From: Desulfarculus sp.
Lineage (GTDB): Bacteria > Desulfobacterota > Desulfarculia > Desulfarculales > Desulfarculaceae
Length of the DNA stretch: 39,733 nucleotides
Direction: 5' to 3'
NCBI GenBank assembly: GCA_016218705.1
Contig: JACRDC010000118.1
Coordinates: forward strand, 1 to 39,733
Shown here: positions 26,501 to 35,065 of the stretch, one piece after another
Position numbering within the stretch: the stretch's first letter is position 1
Layout of the letters: each line of letters opens with the position of its first letter
Translations under genes and position numbers: made by a program
Notes under the pieces: generated by a model
Told to the model about the DNA's origin: nothing
Database searches by the model: none
The model's input: only the letters and a program-made list of their open reading frames with translations

Positions 26501-26585
26501 ATTCATGGACGCCCGTTGCGTGACCGAGAACACCATGCGCCGGGGCTTCGCGCCCGTGGGCCGCGACGACCAGTGGGTCTGCTGA
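23580..26585 (+). CDS. putA: Bifunctional proline dehydrogenase / glutamate-semialdehyde dehydrogenase
   Basis: 1001 residues. No N-terminal DNA-binding domain, so this PutA is purely enzymatic. The proline dehydrogenase barrel (about 135-445) shows DLLGEATVSE, NLSLKPSALY (195-204), RLVKGAYWEYE (301-311), CASHNVRSL and ENTSNESFLRQSF, which bind FAD and proline. The aldehyde dehydrogenase domain (about 490-990) shows APWNFPLAISCG (650-661), KPSS, FTGSSEVG, the Glu757 motif ELGGKNA and the nucleophile Cys791 in GQKCSACSRV. It oxidises proline to glutamate, with electrons going to the quinone pool and NAD. GGGAGAGG precedes the ATG. The next gene is an ornithine-cyclodeaminase-like protein that could supply the proline. 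Confidence 0.96.
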   Translation: MSSQWEERIVRRGRELMAGIRQQTPTVFDKSFWTGKVLDWAMHHEDFKVQLLRFVDVLPSLTSGESLQRHLEEYFGQEGGEVPPVLKWGAGQAGRLGQVGGRVLGKVIRSNLEGLARQFVVGHTTAEALRRLGRLRQEGFAFTVDLLGEATVSEDEADTYQQGYLELSKALAREQVRWPGLGGGKLDWGHAPKVNLSLKPSALYSQAKPAAPEDSTQGILRRLEPIYREVVSLGGGLCLDMEQHRYKDIILEVYRRLRSHPEFRSHPHLWVVIQAYLKDSEQDLEALLAWARKEDLHLGIRLVKGAYWEYENTVALQSGWPSPVWEHKAQSDLNFERLARRILENHQTCNLACASHNVRSLAAVWEMAQALEVPPERYEFQLLYGMAEPVRRALLDQGGRVRLYCPYGELLPGMAYLVRRILENTSNESFLRQSFVEGAELEDLLEDPRSAHQRHLDCSPITQPPPAPVFGGLGPFVNQPLIDFTQPGLLGDYQEAIRRVRGRLGATYPLVIGGRKITTADTQASHNPADPGEVVGLVCQAGPEQVDKALAAAAQALPAWRGTPASQRIAYLQKAAQIARQRLLELAAWQVLEVGKQLDQAYHDVAEAIDFLEYYARQMQRLATPQRLGHEPGELNLYHYQPRGLAAVIAPWNFPLAISCGMAAAALVAGNCVVYKPSSLAAVVGFGLHEVFEQAGLPPGVFNYCPGRGSVMGDYLVEHPLISLIAFTGSSEVGLRIQEKAVRLSAGQAQNKRVIAELGGKNAIIIDDDADLDEAVPAVLASAFGYQGQKCSACSRVIVLEAVYGRFIERLLAAARSLDIGPAEDPRNYLGPVVDAAQQKKVLEYITLAGQEGRIIFQGAVPERGCYAPPTIVEGITPLHRLAQEEVFGPLLAVMQAKDFDQALAMANSTRQALTGGVFSRSPRHLEQARRQFRVGNLYLNRGITGALVARQPFGGFGISGLGFKAGGPDYLLQFMDARCVTENTMRRGFAPVGRDDQWVC

Positions 26586-26607
26586 ACCTCAACCGGAGAA
26601 AGCCGCC

Positions 26608-27723
26608 ATGCCCTTCTGCCTGCCGGTCTATCACCCCCCGCGCTTCCACGAGTCTCCCTTGGCCGGGGCGCCCCTGGCCCGCTTCGCGCCGGCCCCGGCC
26701 GACGGCGTGGCGCCTCCGGGCTATCACGCCACCAGCATCTTCCCCGAGTACGTGCAGACCGAGCCCGGCGTCTGGCGCCTGCTAAAGGCATCGCGCATGG
26801 ACTGCGTGGTGGTTGGGCACCCCCACGGCGAACTGGAGGTCAAGGAGTTTCGCCATCTGACGGCCGGCCAGCCCGTGGCCCTGGGCCGCCGCGAAAACGG
26901 CGAGGACGGCATCTACCTGCACACGGCGGCCTTCAGTCCGCCGGCCCAGGCCACCGACAAGTTCGCCTTTCGCGGCCAACTCAGCCGCGAGTCTCCCTTC
27001 TCCATAGACTACGACCAGCTCTATGAACTCTTGCGCTTCGAGCGCGGCCACGGCCATATCGTCTGGGTGCTGGGTCCGGCCCTGGTCTTCGACGCCGACG
27101 CCCGCCAGGCCATGGCCGGCCTGATCGAGGACGGCTTTGCCCACGCCGTGCTGGCTGGCAACGCCTTGGCCACCCACGACCTGGAGGCGGCGCTGTTGGG
27201 CACCGCCCTGGGCCAGGAGATCTACTCCCAGCGGCGGGCCCCCCTGGGCCATTACCACCACCTGGACGTCATCAACACGGTGCGCGGCCTGGGCGGCATC
27301 CAGGCGGCCCTGGAGCACGGCCTGGTCAAGGACGGCGTGGTGCGGGCTTGCCTAAACAAGGGCCTGCCCCTGGTGCTGGCCGGCTCCATCCGCGACGACG
27401 GCCCCCTGCCCGGCGTCATCGCCGACGTGTACCAGGCCCAGGACCGCATGCGCGCCATTCTGCGCCGGGCCACCACCGTGCTGGGCCTGGCCACCCAACT
27501 GCACGCCATCGCCGCCGGCAACATGGTGCCCAGCTACCAGGTGGCCGAGGACGGCACCGTGCGGCCGGTGTACTTCTACACCGTGGACATGAGCGAGTTC
27601 GCGGCCAACAAGCTGGCCGACCGGGGCTCGCTCTCCGCGCGGGCCATCCTCACCAACGTGCAGGACTTCGTGGTCAACCTGGCCCGGGGCCTGGGGGTGA
27701 AGGGCTGCCCGGCGCCAGAGTAG
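26608..27723 (+). CDS. TIGR00300/LOR-SDH-type protein, probable ornithine cyclodeaminase
   Basis: 371 residues, 22 bases after putA with GGAGA upstream. The sequence matches my recollection of the family called LOR/SDH bifunctional enzyme conserved region (TIGR00300), which includes archaeal ornithine cyclodeaminase and the C-terminal part of cyanobacterial arginine dihydrolase AgrE/ArgZ. Blocks seen are EYVQTEPGVWRLLKASRMD, GHIVWVLGPALVFD, GFAHAVLAGNALATHDLE, LGHYHHLDVINTVRGLGG and VLAGSIRDDGPLPGV, the latter resembling a dinucleotide-binding domain. Such enzymes turn ornithine into proline and ammonia with an NAD cofactor. Pairing with PutA would give ornithine to proline to glutamate. Family membership is likely; the exact substrate is an inference. 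Confidence 0.82.
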   Translation: MPFCLPVYHPPRFHESPLAGAPLARFAPAPADGVAPPGYHATSIFPEYVQTEPGVWRLLKASRMDCVVVGHPHGELEVKEFRHLTAGQPVALGRRENGEDGIYLHTAAFSPPAQATDKFAFRGQLSRESPFSIDYDQLYELLRFERGHGHIVWVLGPALVFDADARQAMAGLIEDGFAHAVLAGNALATHDLEAALLGTALGQEIYSQRRAPLGHYHHLDVINTVRGLGGIQAALEHGLVKDGVVRACLNKGLPLVLAGSIRDDGPLPGVIADVYQAQDRMRAILRRATTVLGLATQLHAIAAGNMVPSYQVAEDGTVRPVYFYTVDMSEFAANKLADRGSLSARAILTNVQDFVVNLARGLGVKGCPAPE

Positions 27724-27749
27724 GGCAGGTGGTGGCGCCCGCCCAATAC

Positions 27750-27775
27750 CATTGGATCGCCAATGCGAGCTTTTT
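27750..27775 (+). terminator. Probable terminator after the putA operon
   Basis: CATTGG-ATCG-CCAATG hairpin (27750-27765) is followed by GCGAGC and a run of five T. The stem is short (6 bp), so efficiency may be low. It lies 26 bases after the last stop codon. Confidence 0.5.
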
Positions 27776-27792
27776 CAGAATCCAAGAATAAT

Positions 27793-28114
27793 GTCATTGC
27801 GAACGCAGTGATACCAAGTTGCGATCAAACGAGTAGTTTGATCGCAACTTGGTATGCGGGCCATGAACCACCCCAAAAAAGCTGCGCTTTTTTGGGGGCC
27901 CGGTGAGATGGCCCGCCGGGCGCGTTAGCGCCCGGGAGGCCGGGCAAAACCACGTTTTTGCCCGGCCGATCAGCAATCAAAGCCATGGATGGCTTTGATT
28001 GCATATTGATATGAAGCAATCTTACACTTCGTTCTTTGCTTTGGCAGGGCCTCCCCTAAGAACGAAAAGGAAGATTGCCGCGTCGCATCCCTGCGGGATG
28101 CTCCTCGCAATGAC
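27793..28114. repeat. GTCATTGCGA...TCGCAATGAC palindromic repeat, interrupted
   Basis: The left arm GTCATTGCGAACGCAGTG (27793-27810) continues after the inserted 200-bp element as GAAGCAATCTT (from 28013). The right arm AAGATTGCCGCGTCGC...CTCCTCGCAATGAC ends at 28114. Joined, the two arms are inverted copies. This repeat type is widespread in Deltaproteobacteria and other phyla. The interior has CGTTCTT/AAGAACG. The right arm carries an extra hairpin, GCATCCC-TGC-GGGATGC (28085-28101). Confidence 0.75.
27811..28012. repeat. 200-bp composite palindromic element, copy 2
   Basis: It shares with copy 1 (6222-6421) the same left 20-bp-stem hairpin (loop GAGTA here), the CCGGGCGC/GCGCCCGG stem (loop GTTA), the GGGCAAAA/TTTTGCCC stem and the identical right 13-bp-stem hairpin. 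The extra CCCC-type hairpin (CCCCAAAAAAGC-TGC-GCTTTTTTGGGG) is in a different branch: it lies inside a GCGGGCCAT/ATGGCCCGC stem rather than inside the GGGCAAAA stem. The ends read ATACCAA and TTGATAT. It interrupts another repeat, which marks it as inserted DNA. Confidence 0.8.
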
Positions 28115-28218
28115 TACCTTTGCCTGATAATCGCCAGCGCTATCGGCCCGCCGGCCACCTGGGGCAATCAACTCAAACAACAGCTTCGCCAGACCGGCCC
28201 ACCACCAGCCGCCACTTC

Positions 28219-29157
28219 CTACAAATGAAAGTGCGTACCCGCCTTGCCCGCCAGGGCGGCCTCGATCTCCTGGGTGGAGCAGATCAGGGCCCGTTGGCCG
28301 CCGCCCTCCAGGAACATGAGCGCCGCGCGCACCTTGGGCCCCATGCTGCCGGGGTGGAACTGGCCCTGCTCCAGATAGCGGCGGGTCTCATCCAGGCTGA
28401 GGCTGTCCAGGAAGCGCTCCCCGGGTTGGCCATAATCCAAGGCCGCGCCGGGCACGTCGGTGGCCATGCAGAAGACCTCCACCCCCACCTCCAGGCCCAG
28501 GCGGGCCGATGCCAGGTCCTTGTCTATCACCGCGTCCACGCCCGCGAAGTGCCGTCCCTGACGCACCACCGGGATGCCGCCCCCACCGCAGCAGATGACG
28601 ATGAAGTCCATGCCGATCAGGCGCTTGATCTCGCGCTTCTCCACGATGCTGATGGGCTGGGGCGAGGCCACCGCCCGGCGCCAGCCCTTGGCGGTGTGCA
28701 TCACCGGGTAGGCCGCGCCGGCTGCCTGCTCGCCGCTCAGCACTGGCCCGATGGGCTTGTCGGGGTTGGCGAAGGCCGGATCGTGCCCATCCACCACCAC
28801 GTAGCTGATGAGGCTGACCAGGGGCTTGAAGACCTCCAGGCCCAGGGCCATGAACTGGTTGTCCAGGCTGGACTCGATCATGTAGCCGATCTGCCCCTGG
28901 GTTTGGGCCACCAGTATCTCCAGGGGTAGCCGGGGCACATCCTGGCAGCACTCCTGCTGCAAGAGCAGGTTGCCCACCTGGGGGCCGTTGCCGTGGGTGA
29001 TGATTACCCGGTGGTCCCGGGAAAGACGGGCGATCTGGGCGATGGGTTCTTGCAGGTTGGCGAACTGCTGGGCGATTGTCCCCTCCTGGCCCTTCTTTAT
29101 GAGGGCGTTGCCGCCCAGGGCCACCAGGAGTATGGGCGCCGCCTGGCCTTTGCTCAC
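28219..29157 (-). CDS. arcC: Carbamate kinase
   Basis: 312 residues, the usual length. Amino-acid-kinase fold motifs are VALGGNALIKKG (about 12-23), ITHGNGPQVGNLLLQQE (about 53-69), SGEQAAGAAYPVMHTAKGWRR, FIVICCGGGGIPVV and DKDLASARLG. It makes ATP and carbamate from carbamoyl phosphate and ADP, the last step of the arginine deiminase route and of several allantoin and purine routes. No arginine deiminase or carbamoyltransferase gene is in this window, so the carbamoyl phosphate source is unknown. It overlaps the upstream cDPGS-like gene by four bases (ATGA), so the two are translationally coupled. Confidence 0.96.
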   Translation of the reverse strand: MSKGQAAPILLVALGGNALIKKGQEGTIAQQFANLQEPIAQIARLSRDHRVIITHGNGPQVGNLLLQQECCQDVPRLPLEILVAQTQGQIGYMIESSLDNQFMALGLEVFKPLVSLISYVVVDGHDPAFANPDKPIGPVLSGEQAAGAAYPVMHTAKGWRRAVASPQPISIVEKREIKRLIGMDFIVICCGGGGIPVVRQGRHFAGVDAVIDKDLASARLGLEVGVEVFCMATDVPGAALDYGQPGERFLDSLSLDETRRYLEQGQFHPGSMGPKVRAALMFLEGGGQRALICSTQEIEAALAGKAGTHFHL

Positions 29158-30485
29158 GGCGCCGCCTCCGTGGCCAGGCCCCGCCGGATGGCCTCCTCCA
29201 GGGTGGGGCCACCGGCGTGGTCCTGGTATTCATAGCGCGCGCGCAGGGCGGGCTTGTCCAGGGCCAGCAGTCGGGTCAGTTGGATGGGGGTGGCGAAGAG
29301 CACCAGGTCGCAGTCGGCCTGGTTGATGGTGGCCGCCAGGTCGCTGACCTGCCGGGGCGTGTAGCCCACGGCCGGCAGCACCGGCCCGATGTGGGGATAG
29401 TCGCTAAAGGCCTGGGCGATGCTGCCCACGGCAAAGGGCCGGGGGTCCACCAGCTCGGCCGCGCCCAAACGCCGGGCCGCCACCGCGCCGGCCCCGAAGG
29501 CCATGCCGCCGTGGGTCAGGGTGGGGCCGTCCTCCACCACCAAAACCCGTTGGCCCGCGATGCGGCCGGGGTCCTCCACCGTCACCGGCGAGTCGGCCAG
29601 CACGACGGTGGCCGCCGGGGCGTGGCGCTCTATGTTGCGGCGCACCTGCTCCACCTGCGCCGGGGTGGCGCTGTCCACCTTGTTTATCACCGCCACGCTC
29701 GCCATGAGCAGGTTGGTCTCACCGGGGTAGTACAACAGCTCGTGGCCGGCGCGCAGCGGGTCAAAGACCACGATGTGCAGGCTGGGAAAGAAAAAGGGCG
29801 TGTCGTTGTTGCCGCCGTCCCAGACTATGACCTCGGCCTCCTGCTCGGCCGCCGCCAGGATGCGGGCGTAGTCCACGCCGGCGTAGACCACCAGGCCCTT
29901 TTCCAGCAGGGGCTCATACTCCTCGCGCTCCTCTATGGTGCAGCCCTGGCGGTCCAGGTCCTGGTAGGTGGCAAAGCGCTGCACGGCCTGGCGCCGCAGA
30001 TCGCCGTAGGGCATGGGGTGGCGCACCACCACCAGGCGCCGGCCCATGGCCCCCAGGATGTCGCAGACCCGGCGGGTGGTCTGGGACTTGCCGCAGCCGG
30101 TGCGCACCGCGCAGACGCTGACCACCGGCCTCTGGGAACGCAGCATGGTGTAGGTGGCGCCGATGAGGATGAAGTCCGCGCCCATGGCCATGACCAGGGA
30201 GGCCTTGTGCATCAGCTCCAGGTGGGGCACGTCGCTGTAGGAAAAGGCCACCAGGTCCACGCGGTGGTCCTTGATGAGGCCGGCCAATTCGGCCTCGGGA
30301 TGGATTGGGATGCCCTGGGGGTAGCCGGTCCCGGCCAGTTCGGGCGGGTAGAGCCGGCCCTCGATGGCCGGTATCTGGGTGGCGGTGAAGGCCACCACCT
30401 GGTAGCGGGGGTTGCCGCGAAAATAGATGTTGAAGTTGTGGAAGTCGCGGCCCGCCGCGCCCATGATGATTACCTTCTCGACCAT
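29154..30485 (-). CDS. Cyclic 2,3-diphosphoglycerate synthetase-like P-loop protein (COG2403)
   Basis: 443 residues from the ATG at 30485; the codon before is TTG. The N-terminal part starts VIIMGAAGRDFHNFN, a Rossmann-like nucleotide-binding loop, and continues FSYSDVPH. The middle has a P-loop, VRTGCGKSQTTRRV (127-140), and later VWDGGNNDTPFF, then VINKVDSATPAQVEQVRRNI, which looks like a GTPase guanine-specificity motif (NKVD). The length and blocks match COG2403, which includes the cyclic 2,3-diphosphoglycerate synthetase of thermophilic methanogens. Bacterial members have no clearly assigned role to my knowledge. It is translationally coupled to carbamate kinase, so a link to carbamoyl phosphate or an acyl-phosphate substrate is suggested by context only. 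Confidence 0.85.
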   Translation of the reverse strand: MVEKVIIMGAAGRDFHNFNIYFRGNPRYQVVAFTATQIPAIEGRLYPPELAGTGYPQGIPIHPEAELAGLIKDHRVDLVAFSYSDVPHLELMHKASLVMAMGADFILIGATYTMLRSQRPVVSVCAVRTGCGKSQTTRRVCDILGAMGRRLVVVRHPMPYGDLRRQAVQRFATYQDLDRQGCTIEEREEYEPLLEKGLVVYAGVDYARILAAAEQEAEVIVWDGGNNDTPFFFPSLHIVVFDPLRAGHELLYYPGETNLLMASVAVINKVDSATPAQVEQVRRNIERHAPAATVVLADSPVTVEDPGRIAGQRVLVVEDGPTLTHGGMAFGAGAVAARRLGAAELVDPRPFAVGSIAQAFSDYPHIGPVLPAVGYTPRQVSDLAATINQADCDLVLFATPIQLTRLLALDKPALRARYEYQDHAGGPTLEEAIRRGLATEAAP

Positions 30486-30552
30486 CAACGCCCCCGTGTC
30501 CCCGGCATGGGTGGATTTGCCGCGCCGGCCTCGGCACTCTCATCCTGTGGTT

Positions 30553-30561
30553 ATTATACCA
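30553..30561 (-). promoter_or_regulatory. Extended -10 promoter for the cDPGS-like/arcC pair
   Basis: On the minus strand TGG-TATAAT forms an ideal extended -10, 68 bases before the ATG at 30485. No good -35 is present, as is common for extended -10 promoters. Confidence 0.5.
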
Positions 30562-30602
30562 ATCCCGGCTGCCCGGCCTGGGACTCTGTGCCATGTTGCC
30601 CC

Positions 30603-30631
30603 TTGAACGCACTGTCCGGAAATGATACACT
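30603..30631 (+). promoter_or_regulatory. Sigma-70-type promoter for the 64-aa gene and regulator
   Basis: TTGAAC (30603-30608), a 17-base spacer, then TACACT (30626-30631), with TG two bases before the -10. It lies 79 bases before the ATG at 30710 and is divergent from the extended -10 at 30553. Confidence 0.65.
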
Positions 30632-30709
30632 CCCTTGCGTCATCTTCGAAAATCAAGTCGCCCGGTGACTGACGCCACGGCCTTGCACACCGTGGAGGGA
30701 GATTTCGCC

Positions 30710-30904
30710 ATGGACGCCGATCCCCTCTGGACCCGTTGCCTGCATCTGAGCGCCGGCACCTGCCCCCACATGCTCATGGAGGCCGGCCTCTTGAGCGGCC
30801 AGGACACCCCGCGCCCCGAGCTGACCCAGGACCTGGCCCTGGCGCGCCTGGCTAACGCCTGCCTGGCCTGCCACCTGGCGCCCACGGACACCCCCCAGAG
30901 CTGA
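30710..30904 (+). CDS. 64-residue four-cysteine protein
   Basis: Starts at the ATG at 30710, which has GGAGGGA eight bases upstream; a longer frame to 30635 begins inside the promoter region and was rejected. The four cysteines fall as Cys10-x7-Cys18-x32-Cys51-x2-Cys54, with a His next to Cys18 and Cys54 (CPH, ACH). That suggests a small zinc or iron site. No family is recognised. It precedes the sigma-54 regulator by 10 bases on the same transcript, so it may be a regulator partner or a ligand-sensing accessory. Confidence 0.65.
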   Translation: MDADPLWTRCLHLSAGTCPHMLMEAGLLSGQDTPRPELTQDLALARLANACLACHLAPTDTPQS

Positions 30905-30914
30905 GCCCAGGGCC

Positions 30915-32342
<1,428 letters not shown>

Positions 32343-32385
32343 TTGGGTTAGGGACAGCCCAGCGACGCAATCAAAAAAGCAAGAC

Positions 32386-32406
32386 GGGCGGGGGTAACCC
32401 CCGCCC
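32386..32406. terminator. Bidirectional terminator between regulator and lon-like gene
   Basis: GGGCGGGGG-TAA-CCCCCGCCC, a perfect 9-bp stem with a three-base loop, lies between two convergent genes. An A-run (about 32373-32378) on one side and a T-rich stretch (TATTTGTTT) on the other let it serve both transcripts. Confidence 0.75.
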
Positions 32407-32474
32407 ATGTATTTGTTTGCCGTGAATGGCTGCCAATGAAATTGGCATCAGCCACGCCCTGCCGGAACCCAGTT

Positions 32475-34895
32475 TCAGGCCCTCTTCTTTTTCTTGGGCT
32501 TCTTCTCCATCTCCGCCATCAGTTCGCGCATGCGCTCCAACTCCTGCTCCACCAGGTAGTTGAGGGTGCCCTTGGGGTAGCGGCCCAGCTTGTTTCGCTG
32601 GCCGGCCTTGAGCCCCGTGAACAGCTCGCACGCCTGGTCCACGTGCTCCACGGCGTAGATGGCGAACTTCTTCTTCTTGACCGCGGCCACGATGTCGGGG
32701 TGCAGCATGAGGTTCTTGACGTTGGCCTGGGGGATCACCACCCCCTGGCCGCCGGTAAGCCCGCGCTCCTGGCACAGCCGGAAGAAGCCCTCGATCTTGG
32801 CGTTGACCCCGCCAATGGCCTGGGCCATTCCCTGCTGGCTCATGGAGCCGGTGATGGCCATGTCTTGGCGCAGGGGCACCCCGGCCAGGCGCGACAAGAG
32901 GGCCAGCACCTCGGCCATGGTGGCCGAATCGCCGTCCACCAGGCCGTAGCTCTGCTCGAAGACCAAGCTGGCGGTCAGCGCCAGCGGGCCCTTGCCAGCG
33001 AAGCGATTGCGCACGAAGCCGGAGAGGATGAGCATGCCCTTGGTGTGGAAGGGGCCGGAGAGCTCGGCCTCGCGCTCGATGTTGATGAGCCCCTCCTGGC
33101 CCAGGCCCAGGCTGGCGGTGATGCGGCTGGGCTGGCCAAAGGCGTGGTCGCCGGTGTCCAGCACGGCCAGGCCGTTGACCTGCCCCACCTGGGCGCCGCT
33201 GGTTTCTATGTGCAAAAAGCCCCGGGTGATGGCCTCGCGCAGGCGGTCCTCCATCAGGGAGGCCCGGTAGCGGCGCTTGTCCACGGCGGTGTCCACGTCC
33301 TGGGCCAGCACCGCCTGACGGCCGGCCTGGCGGGCAAAGAAATTGGCTTCCTTGAGCACGTCCTCCACGATGGCCAGGCGCAGGGTCAGCCGCTCGCGGT
33401 CCTCGGCCAGCTCGGCGGCCAGCTCGATGAGCCGGGCCACCGCCGTGCGGTGCAGGGGTAGCATGTCGCGCTGGCGAGACACGCCGCACAGGTGGGAGAT
33501 GAAGCTGGCCACCTCCTCTCCCTCCCAGTTCATGCGCTCAGCCATCTGGGCGCGCACCTTGAACAGCTTGGGGAACTGGGGATCAAAGCTGTAGAGCAAA
33601 TGGTAGAGCATGGTCTCGCCCACCAGGATGACCTTGAGGTCCAGGGCGATGGGCTCGGGCCTTAAGCTGCGGGTTATCATGTAGCCCAGTTGCTCCAGCA
33701 CGTCCTCCATGACCAGCTCGCGCTGCTTGAGCGCGCGCTTGAGCGCGTCCCAGGGCAGCCACAGGCGCAACAGGTCCAGGGCCGGTAGCACCAGATAGCC
33801 GCCGTTGGCCTGGTGCAGGGCCCCGGCCCGGAGCAGGGTGAAGTCGGTGATGAGCGCTCCGAACTGGGCCTGGCGCTCTATGCGGCCGAAGAGGTTGGGA
33901 TAGGTGGGGTGGCTGACCACCACCACCGGCGCGCCCTCCACCCCGGAGTTGTCCACGAAGACGTTGACCTGGTACTCCCGGAAGCTGGGCTCCTCCACCG
34001 GCATGGGAATGGGCAGTTGGGGGGCCTCTTTCTTCTTGAAGCGCTCGTAGTGCTCGGCGATATCCTCGCGCACCTGCTCCAGGTACACCAACACCTGGCG
34101 CTGCTCGGCATACTTGTCGAAGAGTTCGTCCATTAGGTGGCCGGCCGCGTGCAGCACGCTGTGGCGGTCCAGTTGGCGCAGGGCGGCGTTCAACTCCTTC
34201 TCGGTGGCCGCCACCTGACGCAGGGCGTCGGTGACCTGGCCTTGCAGGATGTCGCTCTTCTGGCGCAGGACCTCTCGCTCCTCCTCGCTCATCTCGCGGA
34301 TGGACTGCTCGCTCATGGGCTCGCCGTCCTCGCCGGCGGGGGCCACCATGATGCCCGTGGCCTCGAAGCGCAGCAGATAGCCTTGGGCCTTGGCCTGGCG
34401 GTCCAGTTCCGCGAATATCTCGCTACGCCGGCGCTTGAAGTCCACCAACAACTGCTCGCGGGCGCTGGTGTATTCCTCGCCCTCGAACAGGGCCGGTATC
34501 TTGGTCTTGAGGTTGTCCACCAGCTCGGCCATCTCCTTGGCGAAGACCTTGCCCTCGCCGGGGGAGAGCCTCAAGGCCCGGGGCTGGTCGGGCTGGTGGA
34601 AGTTGTGCACGTATACCCAGTCGGGCGGGGGCGGCTGGTGGCGGGCGATGGGTTCCAGCAGGCTCTTGACCAGGTGGGTCTTCCCGGTGCGCTGGGGGCC
34701 GGCCACGAAGACGTGGTAGTCCATGTCGTGCATGGCCAGGCCGAACTCCAGGGCCTCCTTGGCCCGTTTTTGCCCCACCACCGCCTCGGGGCATTCCGGG
34801 GTTTGTTCGCTGGTCTCGAAGGGAATGCCGGCCGGATCGAAAGTGCGCCGCAGGTCCTTGATCTTGAGGGGGGTAACAGGTGCGTTAGCCGCCAT
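32475..34895 (-). CDS. LonB-like ATP-dependent protease
   Basis: 806 residues. The first part has a P-loop, VAGPQRTGKTHL (64-75), and a long coiled insert (about 150-290) rich in Glu, Arg and Lys, as in the COG1067 (YcbZ/LonC-like) group. The C-terminal S16 peptidase domain shows VNGLAVLDTGD, LTASLVFEQSYGLVDGDSATMAE with catalytic Ser657, and GGVNAKIEGF with Lys700. The 43-residue Ser-Lys spacing equals that of E. coli Lon. The Walker A is atypical and a clear sensor-2 arginine is not seen, so ATP use is uncertain. The C-terminal tail is very Lys-rich. A soluble quality-control or regulatory protease is likely. It converges with the sigma-54 regulator gene. Confidence 0.92.
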   Translation of the reverse strand: MAANAPVTPLKIKDLRRTFDPAGIPFETSEQTPECPEAVVGQKRAKEALEFGLAMHDMDYHVFVAGPQRTGKTHLVKSLLEPIARHQPPPPDWVYVHNFHQPDQPRALRLSPGEGKVFAKEMAELVDNLKTKIPALFEGEEYTSAREQLLVDFKRRRSEIFAELDRQAKAQGYLLRFEATGIMVAPAGEDGEPMSEQSIREMSEEEREVLRQKSDILQGQVTDALRQVAATEKELNAALRQLDRHSVLHAAGHLMDELFDKYAEQRQVLVYLEQVREDIAEHYERFKKKEAPQLPIPMPVEEPSFREYQVNVFVDNSGVEGAPVVVVSHPTYPNLFGRIERQAQFGALITDFTLLRAGALHQANGGYLVLPALDLLRLWLPWDALKRALKQRELVMEDVLEQLGYMITRSLRPEPIALDLKVILVGETMLYHLLYSFDPQFPKLFKVRAQMAERMNWEGEEVASFISHLCGVSRQRDMLPLHRTAVARLIELAAELAEDRERLTLRLAIVEDVLKEANFFARQAGRQAVLAQDVDTAVDKRRYRASLMEDRLREAITRGFLHIETSGAQVGQVNGLAVLDTGDHAFGQPSRITASLGLGQEGLINIEREAELSGPFHTKGMLILSGFVRNRFAGKGPLALTASLVFEQSYGLVDGDSATMAEVLALLSRLAGVPLRQDMAITGSMSQQGMAQAIGGVNAKIEGFFRLCQERGLTGGQGVVIPQANVKNLMLHPDIVAAVKKKKFAIYAVEHVDQACELFTGLKAGQRNKLGRYPKGTLNYLVEQELERMRELMAEMEKKPKKKKRA

Positions 34896-35016
34896 GGGTG
34901 TCTGTCCTCCGGGTGGTGGGGGCCGGGCCGGGAGTGGGGGCCGCGCGGCCCCAGGCCTGTTGCTGAGGATAGCATACCCAAGACGGCGGGGAGTGGGGAG
35001 GGAAACCGGAAGGCGA

Positions 35017-35046
35017 AAAAATAGGGGGCCCCCGAGAAGGCCCCCG
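35017..35046 (-). terminator. Terminator after the receiver gene (minus strand)
   Basis: GGGGGCC (35025-35031) pairs with GGCCCCC (35040-35046). On the minus strand the stem is followed by TATTTTTTC, a good U-tract. It lies 20 bases after the stop codon. Confidence 0.8.
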
Positions 35047-35065
35047 AGGCTTTACGCCCGCCCGC

